Positions 36,817 to 45,064 of a stretch of DNA of 54,957 bases are shown piece by piece. The first letter of the stretch is position 1. Each line of letters begins with the position of its first letter. This DNA comes from Chitinophagaceae bacterium (GTDB lineage Bacteria > Bacteroidota > Bacteroidia > Chitinophagales > Chitinophagaceae), in assembly GCA_016702745.1 (NCBI GenBank), contig JADJDJ010000006.1, positions 1 to 54,957 of the forward strand, written 5' to 3'. The notes below the pieces were generated by a model. That model ran no database searches, was not told the origin of the DNA, and saw nothing but the letters and a program-made list of their open reading frames with translations. The position numbers and the translations under genes are program-made.

Positions 36817-38058
36817 ATGGACCTATTAAGATTTATAACTGCTGGTAGTGTGGACGATGGGAAGAGTACCCTGATCGGCCGTTTATTGTATGATAGCAAG
36901 AATATTCTGATTGATCAGCTTGAGGCATTGGAGAAATCAACCAGGAACAAAGCCAATGGTGAAGTGGATCTGGCCTTGCTCACCGATGGGTTAAGAGCGG
37001 AAAGAGAGCAGGGGATCACTATTGATGTGGCCTATCGTTACTTCACCACACCCAAAAGAAAATTCATTATTGCCGATGCTCCCGGTCATGTGCAATACAC
37101 CCGCAACATGATCACCGGTGCTTCCAATGCCAGTCTGATCATCATCCTGATTGATGCCCGTTTGGGTGTGGTGGAACAAACCCGCCGCCATTCCATTATT
37201 GCCTCACTGTTAAGAATACCAAATGTGGTGGTAGCCGTGAATAAAATGGACCTGGTGGATTACTCACAGGATGTATTTAATAATATCGTGATTGATTATG
37301 CCGAAGTGGCTAAACAACTGGGACTTCGCCAGGTGACCTATATCCCCATCAGCGCCCTCAATGGCGATAATATCGTTGAGAAATCAACGGCCATTACCTG
37401 GTTCGAAGGCAAACCTTTGCTGGAATTTCTGGAAGAAGTGGAAACCGGTAATGATATCAACCTCGATGATCCCAGGTTCCAGGTACAGTTTGTGATCCGA
37501 CCGCAAACGGAAGCACTTCATGATTACAGAGGCTATGCCGGTAAAGTGATCAGCGGTATTTATCGCAAAGGAGATAAGGTACGCATCCTGCCCCAGGGAA
37601 TTGATACCACCATTGCTGCGGTAGAAAAAGCAGGAAAAGAAGTGGATGAATTATTTGCTCCCCAAAGCGGAGTGATTCGTTTAACGGAAGATATTGATAT
37701 CAGCCGGGGAGATAGTATTGTAAAAACAGATAACCTGCCCCTGCTGAGTAATGAACTGGAAGTACTGCTTTGCTGGCTGGATGAAAAGCCCCTGATACCC
37801 GGGAATAAATACCTGCTGCAACATAATAGCAGACTGGTAAAAGCCGTAGTCCGGAATGTGGAATATAAACTGGATGTCAACAGTCTCCAGCAACAACCAG
37901 TGGAAGGAAATGTAAGGTTGAATGAAGTGGTAAAAGCAGTGATCAAAACGGCTTCACCACTGGTATATGATCCTTATACAAAACTCAGCGCTACCGGCAG
38001 TGCTATATTGATTGATGAAACAAGTAACAGTACCGTAGCCGCGGTGCTGATCAAATAA
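36817..38058 (+). CDS. cysN: CysN, sulfate adenylyltransferase GTPase subunit
   Basis: GTP-hydrolysing partner of CysD. From ATG at 36817 (MDLLRFITAGSVDDGKST). P-loop GSVDDGKST, switch region EREQGITIDVAYRYF, G3 DAPGHVQYTRNM and G4 NKMDLVD. Elongation-factor-like domains II and III follow. 413 residues: shorter than E. coli CysN (475) because no extension is present, and there is no CysC kinase domain fused at the C-terminus as is common elsewhere. Supports direct use of APS. Confidence 0.95.
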   Translation: MDLLRFITAGSVDDGKSTLIGRLLYDSKNILIDQLEALEKSTRNKANGEVDLALLTDGLRAEREQGITIDVAYRYFTTPKRKFIIADAPGHVQYTRNMITGASNASLIIILIDARLGVVEQTRRHSIIASLLRIPNVVVAVNKMDLVDYSQDVFNNIVIDYAEVAKQLGLRQVTYIPISALNGDNIVEKSTAITWFEGKPLLEFLEEVETGNDINLDDPRFQVQFVIRPQTEALHDYRGYAGKVISGIYRKGDKVRILPQGIDTTIAAVEKAGKEVDELFAPQSGVIRLTEDIDISRGDSIVKTDNLPLLSNELEVLLCWLDEKPLIPGNKYLLQHNSRLVKAVVRNVEYKLDVNSLQQQPVEGNVRLNEVVKAVIKTASPLVYDPYTKLSATGSAILIDETSNSTVAAVLIK

Positions 38059-38209
38059 TCAGGCCGTACCCCATGAAACTAATTGTAAAGATACGGCCAG
38101 ACCGATGGCTGTGATTGAACTGGCAAGTACCATTCATCAGCAGGTATCGTGGAGCAGGAAGGATCACAGCAAGTTTTAGCTGTTAAATACCAAAAAATAA
38201 TCAGGCTTC

Positions 38210-39694
38210 ATGCTAACTGAAGAGCCCATAACAACAAATAATCTTTACCCTGTTTTTCTTAAGCTGGAGAAACTGAGCCTCTTATTGGTGGGGGGAGGGA
38301 ATGTTGGTCTTCATAAACTACAATCCATTTTGGGCAATTCTCCGGAGGCAAGAGTTACGGTGGTGGCTCCCTCTATACTGCCCGCTATTCATCAATTGGC
38401 CGTTGAGCATCCTTTTTGTCATCTTGAAGAAAGAGAATTCCGTACTTCTGATCTTGAACAAAAGGACCTCATTATTCTGGCAACAGATAATCCGCTTTTA
38501 CATCAGGAAATCAGGTTGCAGGCCAGTGAAAAAGCGGTGTTAGTAAATGTGGCTGATACTCCTGACTTATGTGATTTTTATCTTGGAAGTATTGTTCAGA
38601 AAGGAAACCTGAAGATTGCGATATCGACTAATGGGAAATCACCAACCTCAGCCAAAAGGATAAAAGAAGTACTGGATAAAGCGATGCCTGCTGAACTTGA
38701 TGAAGTAATCAGCAATCTGCATATCGTAAGGAGCAGGCTTAATGTGAATTTTGAATCCAAAGTTAAAAAGCCGAATGCACGCACAAGGATATTGGTGGAA
38801 AATGAAGTTGCAGGTAATGAACGAAAATGGAAAAAAATTGCTACCTACTTGCTGATTGCATTTGCATTAATGTTAATTGGCCATTTTATTTTTTCTTATA
38901 TCCCTTTCCGGGAAATGGCCAATGATACCATTGCCTGGTACCAGACACTGGATCCAAATTTTCACTGGATGTTGCTGGCGGGATTCCTGGCACAGCTGGT
39001 AGATGGGTCACTGGGCATGGGCTATGGGGTAACCAGTGCTACGGTTTTATTATCATCAGGGATAAGCCCTGCTGCCATTAGCGGAAGTATACATACAGCC
39101 GAAGTATTTTCCAGTGCGGCGTCTGGCTATAGTCATTATAAATTTGGTAACGTCAATAAAAAATTATTTAAAGCACTGGTTATACCTGGGGTGATTGGTG
39201 CGGCAGCAGGTGCATTACTGCTTACCTGGCTTGGTAATGCGAATTCGGACTGGCTTCGTATCGTACTGGCAGCTTACACATTATTTTTGGGTATCAAATT
39301 CCTGGTTAATGCTTTTAGAAAACCCGGGCGTCCAAAAAAATTCAGGCATTACAGTGTATTGGCCGGGGCAGGTGGATTTGTGGATTCTTTTGGTGGTGGT
39401 GGCTGGGGGCCTTTAGTAACAACCACACTTATTAACAGAGGCAGAAACCCTAAATATGTTATCGGATCCGTGAGTCTAACCGAATTTTTTGTCACTTTTA
39501 CCAGCGCATTTACATTCTTTACTTTACTTGGTGTGAGTCACTGGCAGGTCATACTTGCCCTGATTATCGGGGGGGTGGTAGCCGCACCTCTTGCAGCAAA
39601 ACTGGCAGGTAAAATGCCTCGTAAAACAGCCTTCATCCTACTTGGTATCCTCGTTATTATCTGGAGCCTGAGAATTTTATTGAAAGTGATTTAA
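38210..39694 (+). CDS. Siroheme synthase (Met8/CysG-N) fused to TauE/SafE-type sulfite exporter
   Basis: 494 residues with two parts. Residues about 10-160 are a precorrin-2 dehydrogenase/ferrochelatase domain: Rossmann motif LLLVGGGNVGLHKL, ILATDNPLLHQEI, VNVADTPDLCDFYLGSIV and ISTNGKSPTSAKRIKE. Residues about 200-494 are a membrane transporter of the TSUP (TauE/SafE) family: LAQLVDGSLGMGYGVTSATV, later GGFVDSFGGGGWGPLVTTTL, with eight or so helices. Siroheme is the cofactor of sulfite reductase, and TSUP members export sulfite or related anions, so the fusion joins cofactor supply and removal of excess sulfite. The N-terminal extension MLTEEPITTNN and position after cysN support membership in the operon. 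Confidence 0.88.
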   Translation: MLTEEPITTNNLYPVFLKLEKLSLLLVGGGNVGLHKLQSILGNSPEARVTVVAPSILPAIHQLAVEHPFCHLEEREFRTSDLEQKDLIILATDNPLLHQEIRLQASEKAVLVNVADTPDLCDFYLGSIVQKGNLKIAISTNGKSPTSAKRIKEVLDKAMPAELDEVISNLHIVRSRLNVNFESKVKKPNARTRILVENEVAGNERKWKKIATYLLIAFALMLIGHFIFSYIPFREMANDTIAWYQTLDPNFHWMLLAGFLAQLVDGSLGMGYGVTSATVLLSSGISPAAISGSIHTAEVFSSAASGYSHYKFGNVNKKLFKALVIPGVIGAAAGALLLTWLGNANSDWLRIVLAAYTLFLGIKFLVNAFRKPGRPKKFRHYSVLAGAGGFVDSFGGGGWGPLVTTTLINRGRNPKYVIGSVSLTEFFVTFTSAFTFFTLLGVSHWQVILALIIGGVVAAPLAAKLAGKMPRKTAFILLGILVIIWSLRILLKVI

Positions 39695-39737
39695 TGGATG
39701 CAACCCGCTGCTGTATCTTTACCCCAAATGTATATAC

Positions 39738-40912
39738 ATGAGTGAAAGGAAACCACAGACCCGTGCGGTCAGGATCCAGACAAAAAGAACTGATGAAAAA
39801 GAACATTCCACACCGCTATTTCTCACCAGCAGCTTTACCTATGATTCTGCTGCGGATATGGCCGCCGCTTTTGCGGATGATAGCCTGGATGTAAATATAT
39901 ACACCCGTTTTTCCAATCCAACGGTAGATGAGTTTATTGAGAAGATTGCCTCACTCGAAGGAGCAGAAGATGGGGTGGCAACCGGAACAGGAATGGCCGC
40001 CGTCTTTGCCACTTTTATGACCTTTCTCAGTAAGGGAGATCATATCATTTCTGCTTCTGCCGTATTTGGATCTACCCATACCATCTTAACCAAGTATATG
40101 CCGAAATGGGGAATTGAATATTCCTATTTCAACATGAGTAATCCCGGGCAGATCACTGATCTTATCAGACCCAATACTAAAATGCTCTATGTTGAAACGC
40201 CTTCCAATCCGGGTCTGGATATCATTGATATCGAAGCGCTATCGGCTATTTGTAAAAAAATAATATCCTGCTGGTAGTGGATAATTGTTTTGCCACTCCG
40301 GCTGTACAACAACCGATTCAATTCGGGGCCGACCTGGTCCTGCATTCCGCTACAAAATTTATCGACGGACAGGGAAGGGTTTTAGGAGGTGTGGTGGTAG
40401 GTAAAAAGGAACTGATCAAAGAAATGTATCTCTTCATCCGCAATACCGGTCCATCCATGAGTCCATTCAATGCCTGGGTGCTCAGCAAGAGCCTGGAAAC
40501 ATTGTATGTACGGATGGATCGTCATGCAGAGAATGCTTTATCATTAGCCCGCGCCTTACAGGATCATCCGCAGATCAGCCGGGTAAAATATCCCTATCTG
40601 GAATCACATCCCCAATATGCTGTTGCTAAAAAGCAAATGAGCAATGGGGGAGGGATTGTCACTTTTGAATTAAAGGGAGGTGTTGAAAGTGGCAGAAAAT
40701 TCCTGGATGCCCTGCAGATACTTTCGATGACCAATAACCTGGGTGATAGCCGAAGTATTGCTTCTCATCCGGCCAGTACCACGCACTCCAAATTATCAGA
40801 AGCGGAAAGACAGGAAGTGGGAATCACACCCGGGTTGATCCGAATTTCTGTAGGACTGGAACATATAGATGATATCCTGGCTGATATCCGCCAGGCACTC
40901 GACCAGTGCTGA
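39738..40912 (+). CDS. metZ: MetZ, O-succinylhomoserine sulfhydrylase type PLP enzyme (one frameshift)
   Basis: Makes homocysteine by joining sulfide to activated homoserine. Cys/Met-metabolism PLP family: N-terminal PLFLTSSFTYDSAADMAAAF and IYTRFSNPTVDEF, GTGMAAVFATFMTFLSKGDH. The frame breaks in the run of A at 40254-40260 (one missing); correction yields ICKKNNILLVVDNCFATPAV. The PLP lysine is in LVLHSATKFIDGQG. The C-terminal substrate region is intact (ITPGLIRISVGLEHIDDILA). Corrected length about 391 residues. It uses sulfide from the genes upstream. MetB or MetY are alternatives; the start region favours MetZ. Confidence 0.88.
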
Positions 40913-40914
40913 TC

Positions 40915-41637
40915 CTATTTCTTTTTTCGCTTTTGTAATTGCTGGAGCGTGGCCCGCATATCTTTTGGTAAGGGTGCTTCAATGGCCACCATCTCTCCAT
41001 CCATTCCTGTAAAATTCAACTGAAAAGCGTGTAGGGCGAGTCTGCCGAGGATCGGTCTTTCTTCTTCCACATCCTTCGACAATTTAAATTTTGATTTGAG
41101 GGAAGACACCAATATCGTCTTGCCATCCCCGTACAAGGGGTCACATACGATCGGATGCCCGATATCTTTTAGGTGTACCCTGATCTGATGCGTCCGGCCG
41201 GTATGGATACGGAATTGCAGGAGTGAATAGATACCAAATGATTCCAACAGCTTATAATCTGTCAGGGCTTCTTTTCCTTTCCGGTGAACGATCATCGTAC
41301 CATTCTGTGCCGGATGTTCTGCAATCGGCGAATCAATACTGCCTTCTTCTTCAGGTGGAACTCCTATGACCAGCCCCTGATAAATTTTCCGGGTTTGCCT
41401 GGCCTCAAACTGCTGCGACAAAAACTTATGTGCGGTTTCTTTCTTTGCAAAAATGATCAGGCCACTGGTGTCCTTATCCAGCCGATGCACGGTAAAGATG
41501 TTACCATATTTTTCTTTGAGTAAGATCTTTAAAGATATTTCCTTTCCTTCCCGGTCCGGGATCGACAGGAGCCCCGAAGGTTTATTGATGGCTACCCAGT
41601 CTTCATTTTCCTGAATGATGTAATTGTCAAGCTTCAT
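40915..41637 (-). CDS. RluA-family pseudouridine synthase
   Basis: Isomerises uridine to pseudouridine in rRNA or tRNA. 240 residues, no S4 domain. Catalytic Asp in VHRLDKDTSGLIIFAK near residue 54, then IYQGLVIG, and the conserved RIHTGRTHQIRVHLKDIGHP block. Target site cannot be told. Convergent with metZ (2 bases apart). Confidence 0.93.
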   Translation of the reverse strand: MKLDNYIIQENEDWVAINKPSGLLSIPDREGKEISLKILLKEKYGNIFTVHRLDKDTSGLIIFAKKETAHKFLSQQFEARQTRKIYQGLVIGVPPEEEGSIDSPIAEHPAQNGTMIVHRKGKEALTDYKLLESFGIYSLLQFRIHTGRTHQIRVHLKDIGHPIVCDPLYGDGKTILVSSLKSKFKLSKDVEEERPILGRLALHAFQLNFTGMDGEMVAIEAPLPKDMRATLQQLQKRKKK

Positions 41638-41655
41638 TTGCTATTGAATATCATT

Positions 41656-41905
41656 TTGTGAATTCGTGGCGAGACTTTCCGCGAATTAATTTTTGCCACT
41701 AATTCACTAATTAATTTTCTGTGAATGTCCGGAAAAGAGTGCTGCGAAATATTACTGCCACACTTTCATTATTTTTTTTCGTGAATTCGTGGCGATCTAT
41801 CCGCGAATTAATTTGCCACTAATTCACTAATTTATTTTTCGTGAATTCGTGGCGACATGTCAACGAATTAATTTTTGCCACCAATTCACTAATAACTACT
41901 TTTTT
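41656..41905. repeat. Four tandem ~60-bp palindromic repeat units
   Basis: Unit: GTGAATTCGTGGCGA, about 7 variable bases, GCGAATTAATTTTTGCCAC, then (T/C)AATTCACTAATT. Good copies begin at about 41658, 41781 and 41841; a degenerate copy lies at about 41720-41780. Each unit is an inverted repeat (GTGAATT...GTGGC against GCCAC...AATTCAC) and would fold into a hairpin. It fills the space between two pseudouridine synthase genes. Confidence 0.75.
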
Positions 41906-41911
41906 TTGTGG

Positions 41912-42865
41912 TTACTTACCTTTCCCGAAGTGTTTGAGGTCTCGCACTTCTTTTTCGGTGAGGAAACGCCATTTGCCACGATCCACATTTTTCTTTGTCA
42001 GTCCGGCAAACACAACGCGGTCCAGGTTTCTGACATCATAGCCCATGTGCTCAAAGATCCGGCGCACAATCCGGTTCCTTCCACTATGAATCTCTACACC
42101 TACCTGTGTCCGGTTCTTGGCATCGGCCCAGGCCAGTACGTCCACTTTGGCCGGACCATCTTCAAGCACCACACCATTGAGGATGGTATCAAAATGGTCT
42201 TTTTCCAAAGGTTTATTCAGGGTTACATGGTATACTTTCTTGACTTCGTTGCTGGGATGAGTTAATTTCTGGGCCAGTTCACCGTCATTGGTAAATAAGA
42301 GTACGCCCGATGTATTTCTGTCGAGGCGGCCTACCGGGTACACCCGCTCCGGTGTGGCATTACGGATGATATCAAGCACAGTTTTTCTTCCCTGCGGATC
42401 ATCGGTAGTAGTAATAAAATCTTTGGGCTTATTGAGCAGGATATACACCAGGTTTTTGGCGATATAGGCTTTCTTGCCATTTACCCTGATATCATCACTG
42501 GCAGAAACTTTATGTCCGGGTTCGGTAACCACTTCGCCATTTACTTTCACCAATCCTTTTTTCACGATCTCAGCTGCTTCTCTTCTGGCAGCAATACCTG
42601 AATGGGCAATAAATTTATTCAGGGGCATGGTGCCAGAATCAATTTTCCGGGCATGGGCCACCGGGGCAGCTGCCTGTCCTTTGGCCCTTTCCTGCTGGTT
42701 GACATTAGTGGTTGTGCGGGAACGGGTTTCCGCTTTCTTTTTCTCGAAGTACTCTTCTCTTTCCTTCTTGATCTTTCTTTTTTCCTGTTTGAACTGTTCC
42801 TTGATGGCCGCATTGCTTTTGCGGGTACTGAACTTACTGAAGTTGTTGGAGGCTTTCTTTTTCAT
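41912..42865 (-). CDS. RluB/RsuA-type pseudouridine synthase with basic N-terminal extension
   Basis: 317 residues. The first ~80 residues are a highly charged Lys/Arg/Glu extension, common in Bacteroidota members. Then an S4 domain (PLNKFIAHSGIAARREAAEI, VKVNGEVVTEPGHKV) and a catalytic domain with the Asp in YPVGRLDRNTSGVLLFTNDG and GRNRIVRRIFEHMGYDV. It modifies 23S (RluB-like) or 16S (RsuA-like) rRNA. Ends with a basic tail HFGKGK. Confidence 0.92.
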   Translation of the reverse strand: MKKKASNNFSKFSTRKSNAAIKEQFKQEKRKIKKEREEYFEKKKAETRSRTTTNVNQQERAKGQAAAPVAHARKIDSGTMPLNKFIAHSGIAARREAAEIVKKGLVKVNGEVVTEPGHKVSASDDIRVNGKKAYIAKNLVYILLNKPKDFITTTDDPQGRKTVLDIIRNATPERVYPVGRLDRNTSGVLLFTNDGELAQKLTHPSNEVKKVYHVTLNKPLEKDHFDTILNGVVLEDGPAKVDVLAWADAKNRTQVGVEIHSGRNRIVRRIFEHMGYDVRNLDRVVFAGLTKKNVDRGKWRFLTEKEVRDLKHFGKGK

Positions 42866-43000
42866 GATGTATTTGCTGTTTTACAACAGGTGAGCGGCAA
42901 AGATAACGAAATTTAATCCCTGCTGCTATTTACAGCATTTCTGATGCATAATGGCTTTATATCAACCTCTTTATTCTTTTCGTAAACATATATGCGCAAG

Positions 43001-43028
43001 AAAAAGCCCGCTAAATCATTAGCGGGCC
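43001..43028 (-). terminator. Intrinsic terminator after the LTXXQ protein gene
   Basis: Minus strand: GCCCGCTAA and TTAGCGGGC with a 4-base loop, followed by TTTTTCTTG. It lies 26 bases past the stop at 43054. Confidence 0.85.
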
Positions 43029-43053
43029 TTTATCCGGGTTTCTTCTTATACTT

Positions 43054-43725
43054 TTAGATTGTTTCTTTAGACATATCCGGTTTTTTTCCGCCTTTATGCG
43101 GGCCATGATGTCTTTGCTCTTTCATTTTTTGAAGTTGTTCTTCAGTGAGTACTGACTTCAGCTGATCTTTTTGTTTTTTCATCACTTCTTTCATTTCTTC
43201 TCTTTTCTTTTCATCAGAAAGTGATTTGTTTTCACGGATGGATTTTATTTTATCTCCGGTTTCTTTTCTGCTTTGTTGCAGTTTGGATGATTGTTCATCA
43301 GTCAGTCCCAGGTGCTGTTTCATTCTTTCAGCCCCCTGCTTCCTTCTGCCTTCCATTTTGGAATGCTGATCTGCTTTCATTTTTTCCAGCTGCTTTTTCT
43401 GATCATCAGTCAGGATTTTTTCCATACCGGATTTCTGCTCTTTGCGCAGGTTCTCCATCCTGGTTTTCCATTCTTTTACCGTGATGTTATCATTTTTCTT
43501 GAGCTCATCCATTTGTTTACGGAAACTTTCCTTCTGCGTCTTCATTTGTTCCTTTTGCGCATCCGTCAGGTTCAGTTGTTTGAAGTCCATTCCGCCGGGA
43601 CGACGATGGTGCATGCCTTTTTCGCCATGCGGTTTGTAACCATCATGTTTGCGTTCGGGGATTTCCTGGGCACGGGTTGCAAACACAACAGACAGTGCCA
43701 GAGCGGTAGCCAGTATTTTTTTCAT
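43054..43725 (-). CDS. Periplasmic Spy/CpxP-like protein with LTXXQ repeats
   Basis: 223 residues. Signal peptide MKKILATALALSVVFATRAQ. Mature part is almost all charged helix with repeated LTxxQ motifs: LTDAQKEQMKTQ, LTDDQKKQLEKM, LGLTDEQSSKLQQ and LTEEQLQKMKEQ. A Gly/His-rich segment (EKGMHHRRPGGMDF) precedes them, and a His-rich one (RHHGPHKGGKKP) follows. This resembles the Spy/CpxP/ZraP group of periplasmic chaperones or metal-stress sensors. The His-rich ends could bind metal. Confidence 0.82.
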   Translation of the reverse strand: MKKILATALALSVVFATRAQEIPERKHDGYKPHGEKGMHHRRPGGMDFKQLNLTDAQKEQMKTQKESFRKQMDELKKNDNITVKEWKTRMENLRKEQKSGMEKILTDDQKKQLEKMKADQHSKMEGRRKQGAERMKQHLGLTDEQSSKLQQSRKETGDKIKSIRENKSLSDEKKREEMKEVMKKQKDQLKSVLTEEQLQKMKEQRHHGPHKGGKKPDMSKETI

Positions 43726-43934
43726 GGTTTTTTCTTTTAGTTTGGACGCCGCTGGTTCTGCTAAACCTTCGGCAGGGCCGTTATAAATATTTGTGAACGC
43801 TAATACAGACCCCTTCTTTTCGTCAAGGTTTAACGGGAACTAGGAATTTCTTCGTAAATGGCCGGAAATCAGGATAGCTGGTTTGGGTCTGCCCGGTAAG
43901 GAAGACTTAACCACGTGAATAACCGAAGCAGCAA

Positions 43935-44996
43935 TTATTTATTAGCGAGTTGCCCGCAGGCAGCATCAATATCCTTACCACGGGAACGGCGAAGGCGGAT
44001 TTATACGCCGTAGCTTATTGCACCCGCAGTGTCTTTCCGGCATGCAGGTAGCAAAGCCTGCACTTTTTCTTCCTCAGGTTTTTCAAAGCGGGCAAAATCG
44101 ATGGGATTGTATTCGATGATATTCACCAGATCGGCCGGTACCTGGCGGTACACTTTAATCAGGTCATCGGCATCCTGTAAACTATCGTTGAAATTTTTGA
44201 AGAGGATATATTCAAATGTGATCTCGTTGCCGGTCTGTTTGTAAAAATAATTGAGGGCTTCCACCAGCGACTTGATATTATTGGTATCATTAATCGGCAT
44301 GATCTCATGCCGCTTGGCATCCGTGGCGGCATGCAGGGAAAGTGCCAGTTTGAATTTTACTTTATTATCTCCCAGCTGACGAATGGCCTTGGCCACACCA
44401 GCGGTAGAGACGGTGATTCTTTTCGGACTCATGGCCAGTCCGTCCGGCGCGGTGATTCTTTCAATGGACTTCAGTACATTTTTGTAATTCAGCAGGGGCT
44501 CTCCCATTCCCATGAATACAATATTGCTGAGTTTCTTATGGTGGGTGGCCTCACATTGCTGGTTGATCAATACCACTTCATCATAAATCTCATCAAAATC
44601 AAGATTTCTTTTTCTATCTATATAACCGGTGGCACAGAATTTACAACTGAGGGAACAGCCTATTTGTGAGGATACACAGGCCGTAAAGCGGGCCGTGGTG
44701 GGAATCAATACCCCTTCAATCAGGTGGCCATCGTGGGTTTTGAACCGGGATTTGATGGTGCCGTCTTCCGAATACTGGGTGGCATCAATAGTAAGAGATG
44801 GCAGGGTAAAATGCTCTCCCAGTTTTTGCCGGAGCTCCTTGCTCAGGTTCGTCATCGCTGCAAAACTCATGGCATGCTTCTGCCAAAGCCATTCCCAGAC
44901 CTGCTGAACCCTGAATTTTTTCTCGCCGATTTCTTCAAAATACTGCTCCAGTTCGTTAAACGTGAGATGCCTGATATTCCTGATTGTCTTTTTCAT
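43935..44996 (-). CDS. rlmN: RlmN, radical SAM 23S rRNA/tRNA methyltransferase (damaged C-terminal part)
   Basis: Makes 2-methyladenosine in 23S rRNA and some tRNAs. From MKKTIRNIRHLTFNELEQYF, with the radical SAM cluster CSLSCKFC in SSQIGCSLSCKFCATGYIDR, and IVFMGMGEPLLNYKNV. Reading is normal up to EKPEEEKVQA (about residue 310). Then the frame is broken and a stop appears at 44001. The true end, RRSRGKDIDAACGQLANK with the catalytic Cys, follows in the same frame as the stop and ends at 43935. A block of about 29 bases (43992-44020) looks inserted before that motif, together with one extra base upstream. Removing both gives a normal-length protein. Confidence 0.85.
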
Positions 44997-45064
44997 CCAG
45001 GGCAAAGATAGACGGGAGCAGGGGATTATTATGAATTCCCGGATATTTGTGGCAAAGCCCGTAT

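Noticed and set aside
5263..40912. Calling the split genes pseudogenes by real mutational decay
   Set aside because: Breaks are single bases in homopolymers of essential or operon genes, with conserved motifs restored exactly. Sequencing error is the simpler cause.
41656..41905. A CRISPR array
   Set aside because: Units are adjacent 60-base hairpins without unique spacers, and no cas gene is in the window.
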